A stretch of 21,966 nucleotides of DNA, taken from positions 1-21,966 of the IMG/VR virus record IMGVR_UViG_3300044611_000499. The stretch is one strand, 5' to 3'. Positions 14,954-20,848 of this stretch are shown in pieces. Each line of letters begins with the position of its first letter. Positions within the stretch are counted from its first letter, which is position 1. Source of the stretch: a virus. Below the pieces are notes generated by a model. It was not told the DNA's origin and made no database searches. It saw only the letters and a list, made by a program, of their open reading frames with translations. Both the position numbers and the translations under genes were made by a program.

Positions 14954-16065
14954 TATAGATGAACCACGTTCTTTAGTTTGATAAATTCATTAACCATCCC
15001 CTGATGAGATTTTCCCCAACCGATAGCACCATAGTATTCAGATAATACTAGGGCATCAATAGTGTTGATTCCATTATTTAAAATATTATTTATTGAAGAA
15101 ACAACATTGTCACAAAATCCATCTTCTACATTATTTAAAAACTCTTTTGCTTTATTTTTGTTATTAAGAACACAGTGATATATTGCCAATCTAAGATTTA
15201 TATCATTTCTTATATTAGTATCATTTACTATATCTAGCAAACTTTCTAAGGATTCTCCAGCATCTGCCATTCTATAAACAGACATCGCTAAAGTTATAAG
15301 ATAAAAAGATAAAACAGTATACTCTCTTTCTTTATCTTGGAAATCTGCTGTTTCATAAAAATTAATAAAATCATGATAATATCTAACAAAGTTTTCATAA
15401 TCTTCTGATTCAAAATAAGACAAGGCTATTAGTTTTAGTGTATGAAGTTTATGATCTCTTGAGGAGTATAATTCAATAGTTTTTAATTCATTTATAAAAG
15501 CCTCTATATACAAAGGCTCTCTGTGCTCAAATCTTTCAAGGCTCCCGATCAAATGCTTAATTACAATTGGAACGGTCAATCTTTCATTTAGATCTCTTTT
15601 GTAGTCAAAGGTTATGGGTCTATACTTAACCCAAGAGATTCCCCCTCTTTCGTGAATCCAAGAACTTGTTGTAGTAACAACTGAGTCAATATAACCAGTG
15701 TTAGACGTGTATTGATGTTCTGCAATGCCAAATCCTAATTCTATATCTGACAGTATCTCTTTCCAGTTCTCAGTTACAATTACCTGATCAAGGTCAAGGC
15801 AGACGCATATATCTATATCATTTGGCAGAAGCGCTAGTGCTGTATTCTTTGCTTGAGTTTCTGACCATGGCAAAAAGGATGCGGATAAAACATTTATACC
15901 CAGACTTTTAGCAATTTCGACTGTGTTATCTGTAGATCCAGTATCTAATAAAAAGATATAGTCTGCATTTTTAGCAGATTCATACCAAGTTAGGATGTTT
16001 GACTCTTCATTTTTACAAACTCCATAGACCGCAACTCTATTCTTCTTTGACACCTTTAGCCCCAC
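14953..16065 (-). CDS. Family 2 (GT-A) glycosyltransferase with helical C-terminal region
   Basis: This protein has 370 residues from a GTG at 16065; another GTG at 16053 is possible and both overlap the small gene upstream. GT2 signatures are clear: YGVCKNEE (14-21), LLDTGSTDNTVEIAKSLG (39-56), FLPWSETQAKN (64-74), and the metal-binding Asp91-x-Asp93 in CLDLDQV. This variant, with a W..Q.KN element and a C-terminal helical/TPR-like half (from about residue 200: HTLKLIALSYFESEDYENF and further helix pairs), is common in bacteria and phages that glycosylate surface glycans or proteins. It transfers a sugar from a nucleotide donor to an unknown acceptor. It is coupled to the epimerase gene. No membrane segment is visible, so it acts in the cytoplasm. 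Confidence 0.88.
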   Translation of the reverse strand: MGLKVSKKNRVAVYGVCKNEESNILTWYESAKNADYIFLLDTGSTDNTVEIAKSLGINVLSASFLPWSETQAKNTALALLPNDIDICVCLDLDQVIVTENWKEILSDIELGFGIAEHQYTSNTGYIDSVVTTTSSWIHERGGISWVKYRPITFDYKRDLNERLTVPIVIKHLIGSLERFEHREPLYIEAFINELKTIELYSSRDHKLHTLKLIALSYFESEDYENFVRYYHDFINFYETADFQDKEREYTVLSFYLITLAMSVYRMADAGESLESLLDIVNDTNIRNDINLRLAIYHCVLNNKNKAKEFLNNVEDGFCDNVVSSINNILNNGINTIDALVLSEYYGAIGWGKSHQGMVNEFIKLKNVVHL

Positions 16066-16159
16066 ATCTTAGACATGTCTGATAGGTCTTTAGAGTGTAT
16101 GGACAATGAGACTCTTCAATTTTGTGTCCGAGAAATCTGCACCTAATAGAGTTAATCAT
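16037..16159 (-). CDS. 40-residue Cys/His mini-protein
   Basis: This small gene fills what would otherwise be a gap between the ferredoxin and glycosyltransferase genes. The ATG at 16159 overlaps the ferredoxin stop by 8 nt, and the TAG at 16037-16039 lies inside the glycosyltransferase start. The product begins MINSIRCRFLGHK and has four Cys and two His: Cys7, His12, His18, Cys19, then C-L-R-C at 29-32. The N-terminal C-R-F-L-G-H-K and C-terminal C-x-x-C are like small phage proteins of the DUF1660 type and point to one zinc site. The ribosome binding site is weak (AGAAG), so coupling to the ferredoxin gene is probable. Function unknown. Confidence 0.75.
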   Translation of the reverse strand: MINSIRCRFLGHKIEESHCPYTLKTYQTCLRCGAKGVKEE

Positions 16160-16352
16160 TTTCAACTTCTAAAAACGATATTGCTCTATTAGGGCAGTGT
16201 GATTGTGCACTTTTAATTCCAGCAAGATTTGAGTCATCTACCAAATATTTCCAAGTTTTTCTTTCGCTATCAACTAAATCAAAAACTTGTGGTGCGTCAA
16301 AAATGCACTGACCCCAAGCCTGACAGGCTTTAGAAATGCTTACCTCAATCAC
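16152..16352 (-). CDS. Small [3Fe-4S]-type ferredoxin
   Basis: This protein has 66 residues from a GTG at 16352 with GGAG upstream. The cysteine spacing Cys10-x5-Cys16 ... Cys53-Pro54, with IFDAPQVFDL after the second Cys, is the pattern of the small single-cluster ferredoxins that serve cytochromes P450 and other oxidases in actinobacteria. The residue between the first two cysteines, where a fourth ligand would make a [4Fe-4S] cluster, is not Cys (CQAWGQC), so a [3Fe-4S] cluster is likely. It carries single electrons. No reductase or P450 is encoded nearby; the host must supply the reductase. A possible client is an oxidase or radical enzyme elsewhere in the phage; the adjacent 2OG oxygenase and the B12 reductase do not normally need ferredoxin. 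Ferredoxins of other kinds occur in cyanophages. Confidence 0.88.
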   Translation of the reverse strand: MIEVSISKACQAWGQCIFDAPQVFDLVDSERKTWKYLVDDSNLAGIKSAQSHCPNRAISFLEVEND

Positions 16353-16355
16353 GTT

Positions 16356-16667
16356 TTACTCTCCGTAACTATCGATGTCTTTTAATGCTGAAAGAATCTC
16401 TTCTTTTACATTGTCAAAATCTTTAAACTCAGTTTCTTCAATGTCTTTTGATAGTTTTGCAATCTTAAGTTTTAGTGCATTATATGGATTGACAAAGTTT
16501 TTTTGATACTCTATCTCTTTTGTTCTTGAATTAATAAACTTCCACATATTTGCTCTAAACTGATTTCTATCCTTGGTAATCTCTTTGATTGTTATTTGAG
16601 TATCAATATGATACTTATAAAAAACCAAAAGAGTTAGGGCAAGTATAAAGACAAGAAGTATTGACAT
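16356..16667 (-). CDS. Membrane-anchored coiled-coil protein
   Basis: This protein has 103 residues. Residues 1-19 (MSILLVFILALTLLVFYKY) form one hydrophobic membrane segment or uncleaved signal anchor; the rest is charged and helical (EITKDRNQFRANMWKF, later ALKLKIAKLSKDIEETEF), probably a coiled coil. The start overlaps the previous stop as TAATG with AAGGA just upstream. The shape (N-terminal anchor plus coiled coil) resembles inner-membrane spanins and several other small phage membrane proteins, but no lysis genes are beside it, so I do not call it a spanin. It could tether a neighbour to the membrane. Unknown function. Confidence 0.7.
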   Translation of the reverse strand: MSILLVFILALTLLVFYKYHIDTQITIKEITKDRNQFRANMWKFINSRTKEIEYQKNFVNPYNALKLKIAKLSKDIEETEFKDFDNVKEEILSALKDIDSYGE

Positions 16668-16801
16668 TATTCCTTTTCCACTATAACTATTTTATCTGAA
16701 CAGCATCTAACTAGTTCATCGGCAAGTGCCTCTGTTACTCCAAAGCCAGCACCGCCTGGTCCACCAATTAAAATGTCTACAGATTTTTCAATTTTTCCCA
16801 T
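16667..16801 (-). CDS. 44-residue mini-Rossmann (beta-alpha-beta) protein
   Basis: The ATG at 16801 gives 44 residues beginning MGKIEKSVD; the longer frame upstream only shadows the oxygenase gene. The whole protein is one beta-alpha-beta unit: strand VDILIGG, a glycine loop GGPGGAGFG with a proper GxGxxG (Gly14, Gly16, Gly19), a helix (VTEALADELVRCC), and strand KIVIVEKE ending in acids. This is the dinucleotide (FAD or NAD) fingerprint of flavoprotein oxidoreductases without the rest of the enzyme. It starts 7 nt after the oxygenase stop and couples to the next gene (TAATG). There is no ribosome binding site, but an extended -10 box precedes it. It may be a remnant, a subunit, or an unrelated small protein. 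Confidence 0.55.
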   Translation of the reverse strand: MGKIEKSVDILIGGPGGAGFGVTEALADELVRCCSDKIVIVEKE

Positions 16802-16807
16802 ATTATT

Positions 16808-16816
16808 ATTATACCA
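16808..16816 (-). promoter_or_regulatory. Extended -10 promoter in front of the mini-Rossmann gene, leaderless type
   Basis: The minus strand reads TGGTATAAT, the full extended -10 consensus. It ends 6 nt before the ATG at 16801, so the mRNA would start at or next to the ATG. The box overlaps the last codons and stop (CTG GTA TAA) of the oxygenase gene, so part of the match is dictated by coding. It would drive the block from 16801 to the epimerase. Confidence 0.5.
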
Positions 16817-17471
16817 GTGGAATCCAGTGTTGTTCCCATTCTTTAGGAATAAACCTAAGTGGGATAACATCGTAAGCCATCGTAACTCTTGGACCTTCCC
16901 AATCCCAATCACCCATAGCATGTGGGTGCCCAGTTTCTGAAAGAATTGCACGATTGTTTTTATTTACATTTTCAATTTCCTCATCAAATACACGGTAATG
17001 AGTTATTGAAGGCTCAGCGTTAACACAATAGTATCCATGGAAGTGTGGGGCTCCATCACCACCGTGTTCATGCCAGTCTAACTTTCCAACATGATTATAG
17101 TTAATGTTAAACCAACCCTGAACCATAAACTGCTCTTTAATAAAGTCAAGTTCGTAGTATTCACAGGCATCTTGTGCCATATCTCTGACTGCACGGAAAA
17201 GTGTGTGAATGTTTTCATCGTAGATCTGGAACACATTATACTTATTCCAGTTTACAGTAGTTACGCTACCAGAGTTGTCCCATGGAGTGTTTTCATTTTT
17301 AGGACCAGAAATTAATTCTCCATTTTTAATTCTGTCGTAAGTAACATGAAGAACCTTTTCTAGTTCTTCCAAGTTATTCATATCAATCTGTCTCTCAAAG
17401 AACTTCTGAGGCTTTGATGACTTACTGGTGCTTTTCATTTTAGAGTCACCATATACTTGCTGATCTTCCAT
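16809..17471 (-). CDS. 2OG-Fe(II) oxygenase-like protein
   Basis: This protein has 220 residues. I chose the ATG at 17471 (MEDQQVYG) because AAGGAG lies 6 nt before it, next to the upstream stop; the frame's earlier ATG at 17528 overlaps that gene by 47 nt without a ribosome binding site. Residues 1-30 are hydrophilic and unstructured. The core shows the phage 2OG-FeII_Oxy_5-like pattern: QGWFNINYNHVGKLDWHEH (118-136) with His134/His136, FHGYYCVNA (144-152), a distal HPH (182-184), and a C-terminal PRVTMAYDVIP in which Arg195 would bind 2-oxoglutarate. The usual HxD acidic ligand is not obvious (HEH is there), so activity is not certain. Such enzymes hydroxylate proteins, small molecules or nucleobases; the substrate is unknown. 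Confidence 0.68.
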   Translation of the reverse strand: MEDQQVYGDSKMKSTSKSSKPQKFFERQIDMNNLEELEKVLHVTYDRIKNGELISGPKNENTPWDNSGSVTTVNWNKYNVFQIYDENIHTLFRAVRDMAQDACEYYELDFIKEQFMVQGWFNINYNHVGKLDWHEHGGDGAPHFHGYYCVNAEPSITHYRVFDEEIENVNKNNRAILSETGHPHAMGDWDWEGPRVTMAYDVIPLRFIPKEWEQHWIPLV

Positions 17472-17481
17472 TTCTTTCTCC

Positions 17482-18243
17482 TTATCTGTATTTTTTTCTA
17501 ATCCAACGATGCTTCTTGTAGAAGCCATAGATATAATTTCTTTTTCTTTCTAGATCCCAACTGCCTTCATTTTGAAGTTTATGATCTACTTCCATCTGCC
17601 AATTTGCTCTTTTAATAGGTATCATAGACATAATTGGGGTTCCTTCTGGAATTACCCCTTCAAAATCTTTTCTTAGGAAAAAAGTAACCACGTTGTTTGT
17701 AGACCACCTGTCTGCATCTTGAATAGCAGTCATAGTTATAAATGGTAAATCCCATCTTCCAACTGGATGAGTAATCATTAATGACCAACCATCTGGAAGT
17801 TTTGTTCCCCATCTCATATCCCAAACAAAGTGAATTGGATAACAGCCAGATGGAACTGGCAACTCAATGTGTCCACGCATCTCTACTGGTCTTGGACGAT
17901 CTTCATCCCAAGTTATATCTGGCCTGTTTGGATCATCTGTTTTTTTAACTGTGATTGTGGTAGGCAAACTGTAATGATAACCTGCAGTTAATGCATCAAA
18001 ATATGGCATGCAATGCTTTACACTGATTGCTGCAGAGTCTGCACCACGGTTATTCATAATTCCTAATTTTTGAATATCGTCATTTTTTTGATACAGAGGT
18101 CTGTCTTTCCACCACTTTGGCAAATTTGTGATTGCTGGAACTGGTGGTGGTGTTGTTTCAATATATGCGGTTGAAGTCCAGAACTTTACAGTTAAATCTT
18201 CTAAAGGTTCAGGGTTAGCATATTTATCTGAGTGTAGGTCCAT
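17482..18243 (-). CDS. Uncharacterised protein, second of two tandem paralogues
   Basis: This protein has 253 residues, starts MDLHSDKYANPEPL, and is soluble with no signal peptide. It shares a colinear set of features with the gene just upstream (18245-18952): a Trp-pair segment (NLPKWWKD), a Cys-centred helix (VKHCMPYFDALTAGYHYSLP), a WG-rich segment (GTKLPDGWSLMITHP), and a C-terminal strand pair (FLRKDFEGVIPEGTPIMSMIPIKRANW). It differs from its partner by an insertion near residues 95-125 (WDEDRPRPVEM and after) and a basic C-terminus (YGFYKKHRWIRKKYR). The gap to the partner is 1 nt, so translation is coupled. The pattern recalls DUF6065-like phage proteins, from memory only. Function unknown. 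Confidence 0.72.
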   Translation of the reverse strand: MDLHSDKYANPEPLEDLTVKFWTSTAYIETTPPPVPAITNLPKWWKDRPLYQKNDDIQKLGIMNNRGADSAAISVKHCMPYFDALTAGYHYSLPTTITVKKTDDPNRPDITWDEDRPRPVEMRGHIELPVPSGCYPIHFVWDMRWGTKLPDGWSLMITHPVGRWDLPFITMTAIQDADRWSTNNVVTFFLRKDFEGVIPEGTPIMSMIPIKRANWQMEVDHKLQNEGSWDLERKRNYIYGFYKKHRWIRKKYR

Positions 18244-18244
18244 C

Positions 18245-18952
18245 TTATTTAAAAACCTTCTTTTCCCACATTAGAGCCTTGTATGCTCCACCAAACTTAT
18301 ACTTTAACTTAACTCCAAGTGTGCTAAAAACTTTAAGCAAAGGCTTTTCTAGTATATCCGCTGACCATTCTTCTCTTTTGTAAGGTATACATTGAACAAT
18401 TGGTGTTCCAGCCTCAATTACTCCTTTAAAACCTCTTTTTACCCTAAAAGAAAATGGACCATCAGAAACATACATATCTGTATCAATAATTGCTGGGACT
18501 GTTTCAAATGGTAGGTTATTATAAAAGGATGGATGAATAAAGAGTGTGCTGTATCCTTTTGGAGTTCCAACTACCCACATAGGATGAATCCTAAAGATAT
18601 CATCCATAAATAATTCACGATCAAAATCCCAGGATTCAATCTGATCTCTTGTGTGCATAGAGATTGACTGCCTGTGAAGTTCTTGAACCTGAAACTCTAC
18701 TTTATCTCCAGTTGCATCAATGTATATGTCGCATGGTGTCTTTAGTAAATACCCAGTAGTTAGTAAGTCAAGTATTCCTGGACATTTTTTTACTGTTTCG
18801 TTATACTGCCCATTAATTACCTTTTTTTCTCCACCAGCATACGGCTGTGACTTTCTCCACCAAGTTGGCAAGTTCTTTGACATTGGCTCTGGCTTTGGAG
18901 CATATTCAATAACATATTCATTTTTTGGAATGAACGTAATTTTTTTACTCAA
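18245..18952 (-). CDS. Uncharacterised protein, first of two tandem paralogues (TTG start)
   Basis: This protein has 235 residues from a TTG at 18952, set by a GGAGG ribosome binding site about 9 nt upstream; the start overlaps the previous gene's end. It matches the next gene in order: NLPTWWRK, VKKCPGILDLLTTGYLLKTP, GTPKGYSTLFIHPSFYNNLP, then FRVKRGFKGVIEAGTPIVQC and IPYKREEW. The shared order of motifs in two adjacent genes shows a tandem duplication followed by divergence. No membrane segment or catalytic signature is visible. The segment 'I..G.PI.q.iP.+r.eW' recalls DUF6065 proteins that sit beside phage modification genes; this is memory, not a search. Both copies precede the oxygenase gene, which hints at a shared pathway. 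Confidence 0.72.
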   Translation of the reverse strand: MSKKITFIPKNEYVIEYAPKPEPMSKNLPTWWRKSQPYAGGEKKVINGQYNETVKKCPGILDLLTTGYLLKTPCDIYIDATGDKVEFQVQELHRQSISMHTRDQIESWDFDRELFMDDIFRIHPMWVVGTPKGYSTLFIHPSFYNNLPFETVPAIIDTDMYVSDGPFSFRVKRGFKGVIEAGTPIVQCIPYKREEWSADILEKPLLKVFSTLGVKLKYKFGGAYKALMWEKKVFK

Positions 18953-19679
18953 TTTCTTCGACCTCCATATACATTATTAAAGAATCATGCTTAATGTAAG
19001 GCATGCTTAACTTTAAATCTGATTTAAAATAAACAGGCACTTCTACATTTACCATCTCATCATTACATTCTATCACAAATCTCTCAACTTTGCAATGTAA
19101 TGCCTTTTCTATATCTTCTGTGCTGTAAAATGTTAGCCTACAGTTGTTTTTAGGTAGCCATCTAACTACCCAGTTATACGTTGCTGCACACCATTCAGAA
19201 TTTGCTAGATCTCCATAGTCTACAAAGTCTAATTGCTCTGGCCTATCTTTAATATACCTATATAAAGTTCTGCTAATAAAATTATACCCTATTGCTTGAA
19301 CATCTTTATTTTTACCCCGATATATCCTTGGATAATCCTTTATGTATACATCTGCATCTAAATAAATTGCATACAGATTATCTTTTACATGCACTGGTCC
19401 CCTTTGAACTTCGTGTGCCCATCTATTTTCTGGAATAAAATAACTTTCATCTCTTAAATAGTGGTCATACCAGGACTCGTCATGGATTTCTCTCATCACT
19501 TCTTCTGAAGGCATTTGTGCCTTTTCGCTGAATTGTTTTGTAAACTCTGCAATTTGAGGACTAATTGAATATGGAGTGGATTTTCCTACTCTGTCCTTAT
19601 TCAATGCTATAGTTGCATCTGGAATAGTGTAGGGATCGTCCCATTCTTCAGGAAAATATCCTCTTCCTGGTTTTCTCAT
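18945..19679 (-). CDS. Uncharacterised phage protein
   Basis: This protein has 244 residues, starts MRKPGRGYFPEEWDD, and has a weak AG-rich ribosome binding site. The N-terminal 90 residues are hydrophilic with many Asp, Glu, Tyr and Trp (HDESWYDHYLRDESYFIPEN). The middle contains YAIYLDADVYIKDYPRIY and a Trp-rich stretch (SEWCAATYNWVVRWLPKNN). The C-terminus is beta-rich (VEVPVYFKSDLKLSMPYI). Its last codons overlap the TTG start of the next gene, and those codons (MEVEEIE) also supply that gene's ribosome binding site. I recognise no family. By position it could be a minor virion protein or the first member of the accessory block; nothing in the sequence decides. Confidence 0.65.
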   Translation of the reverse strand: MRKPGRGYFPEEWDDPYTIPDATIALNKDRVGKSTPYSISPQIAEFTKQFSEKAQMPSEEVMREIHDESWYDHYLRDESYFIPENRWAHEVQRGPVHVKDNLYAIYLDADVYIKDYPRIYRGKNKDVQAIGYNFISRTLYRYIKDRPEQLDFVDYGDLANSEWCAATYNWVVRWLPKNNCRLTFYSTEDIEKALHCKVERFVIECNDEMVNVEVPVYFKSDLKLSMPYIKHDSLIMYMEVEEIE

Positions 19680-19694
19680 ATCTTCTCTTTTCTG

Positions 19695-20807
19695 TTAGTT
19701 GCCAGAGCCGTTAGGGTAAATTGGGTTGCCATCTTCATCAAGAATTGCATTACCCTCATTGTCTGTTAGCCATGAGATAGAATCGTGAGTCAACATGTTC
19801 TGTGTAAAGAAGATATCATAAGGTTCGCAGTTAATTGTATAAACTTGTTCGATGTAAGCAATTACCTCAACATCTGTTACTGGGATCCAATCTCTTTCTT
19901 CTAGAGACCATACGTGATACTCTTCTGTAATGTTTTCAGATCTTACAAAAGAAACAACTCCATCTGGTCCTTTTGCAAGAATTAAGTGTGGCGCAGTAAA
20001 GATGTCACCATTAATGACTATTGCGGTATCTGAAACATAAGATGAAACAGATACAACCGTTGTTTCAACTACTCCAAGAGCCTGAAAGTCTTCTTCGGTA
20101 GAACTAAAGTTTGGAATTCCTTGAATTGTTGGATCTAGGTTTGCAATATCAAGAGAGTAAAGTTTGTCTCCTACCTGAATCTCTTGTGCTTGCTTGATAC
20201 CGTCAACTGTGTGAACTCCTGTAGTTGCTCCAAGAGAGATGAATCCAGGATATCCAGGATAGATACCGTTCATTGCAACCGTGGAAAATCCTCCGTATGA
20301 GTGAGTAAATCCGTGGTAGAATCCTGCGTAGTGTGTAAACCCTGCATAGTGTGTAAAGCCATGGTAGAATCCATGGTAGAACGCTGAGTAGTGTGCGAAG
20401 CCATGGTAGAACCCATGATAGAACCCTGCGTAGTGTGCAAAGCCTGCATAGTGTGTAAACCCGTGATAAAACCCATGATAGAAGCCTGCGTAGTGTGTGA
20501 AACCATGGTAAAATCCGTGGTAGAATCCTGCGTAGTGTGTAAACCCTGCATAGTGAGAAAATCCAGAGTATACATACTGATAGTAGTTTACGCTAACGTT
20601 CGACCCAATGTTTACAACGGTTCCTGCTGCAGTTCCTTGAGAAATAACCTTTTGGTCAAGTCCAGCGTCACCAGTAGTAGTAGATGTTTCAGTATAGGTT
20701 AGGCCATTAGAAGACAGTGCAGCCTGATATTGGGTTCTTGTCATTCCTGATAGGTTTGGAACGCTTACCTTGCGTATTCCTCTATCGCCAGTCTTTTGAA
20801 GTGCCAT
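19695..20807 (-). CDS. PASTA - aromatic/His repeat - Hint domain protein (putative host-contact protein)
   Basis: This protein has 370 residues, with GGGAGA 8 nt before the ATG. Three parts follow. Residues about 14-76 are one PASTA domain (VPNLSGMTRTQYQAALSSNG onward, ending VNIGSNVSVNYY), a fold that in bacteria binds peptidoglycan. Residues 82-174 are an array built of G-F-x-H-Y-A and F-Y-H-G units, almost only Gly, Phe, His, Tyr, Ala and Thr. Residues 191-342 are a Hint (hedgehog/intein) domain with block A (SLGATTGVHTVDG, then IQVGDKLYSLD), block B TxxH (Thr271-Ala-Pro-His274) and a C-terminal LTHD-S. It follows the tail fibre gene directly, so a role on the virion tip in wall binding is likely. 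Alternatives are a secreted or capsid-displayed adhesin. The domain calls are from visible motifs; the function is inferred. Confidence 0.82.
   Translation of the reverse strand: MALQKTGDRGIRKVSVPNLSGMTRTQYQAALSSNGLTYTETSTTTGDAGLDQKVISQGTAAGTVVNIGSNVSVNYYQYVYSGFSHYAGFTHYAGFYHGFYHGFTHYAGFYHGFYHGFTHYAGFAHYAGFYHGFYHGFAHYSAFYHGFYHGFTHYAGFTHYAGFYHGFTHSYGGFSTVAMNGIYPGYPGFISLGATTGVHTVDGIKQAQEIQVGDKLYSLDIANLDPTIQGIPNFSSTEEDFQALGVVETTVVSVSSYVSDTAIVINGDIFTAPHLILAKGPDGVVSFVRSENITEEYHVWSLEERDWIPVTDVEVIAYIEQVYTINCEPYDIFFTQNMLTHDSISWLTDNEGNAILDEDGNPIYPNGSGN
19782..20237 (-). other. Hint domain (intein-like) region inside the PASTA-repeat protein
   Basis: Residues 191-342 of the protein at 19695-20807. Residue 1 of the domain is Ser191 where inteins have Cys1 (Ser is also found); the block B TxxH is intact (Thr271, His274); the end is His341-Asp342 followed by Ser343 where inteins have His-Asn then Cys, Ser or Thr. 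The length of about 152 residues equals a mini-intein. It may be an active autoprocessing domain or a relic. Confidence 0.6.
20286..20564 (-). repeat. Tandem repeat array coding for GF(T/Y/A)H units
   Basis: This stretch codes for residues 82-174 of the PASTA/Hint protein. Units such as HYAGFTHYAGF and HGFYHGFTHYAGF recur about seven times in a mixed order, and the DNA itself is repetitive (recurring TAGTGTG and CCATGGTAGAA on the plus strand). The repeats keep other frames open over the same stretch. Copy number is likely to vary by recombination or slippage. Confidence 0.85.
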
Positions 20808-20835
20808 ATTTTAAATCTCCCATTCCTATTTTTGA

Positions 20836-20841
20836 ATTATA
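20836..20841 (-). promoter_or_regulatory. TATAAT -10 box upstream of the PASTA/Hint gene
   Basis: The minus strand reads TAGTATAAT in the 41-nt gap after the tail fibre stop. The TATAAT is perfect but the extended TG is TA here, and no -35 box is clear. A start near 20829 would give a leader of about 22 nt with the GGGAGA ribosome binding site. Confidence 0.4.
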
Positions 20842-20848
20842 CTACTTT

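Noticed and set aside
16802-16951. Longer start for the 44-residue gene
   Set aside because: The extra residues are a shadow of the oxygenase gene in another frame and show no protein-like pattern.
17472-17528. Longer oxygenase start at 17528
   Set aside because: It overlaps the upstream gene by 47 nt and lacks a ribosome binding site; AAGGAG is 6 nt before the ATG at 17471.
20270-20702. Open frames in another minus-strand frame and on the plus strand across the repeat array
   Set aside because: The 3-base periodic repeat keeps several frames open; the products are Thr/Gln/Met or Val/Cys-rich with no domain sense, while the main frame has PASTA and Hint motifs on both sides.
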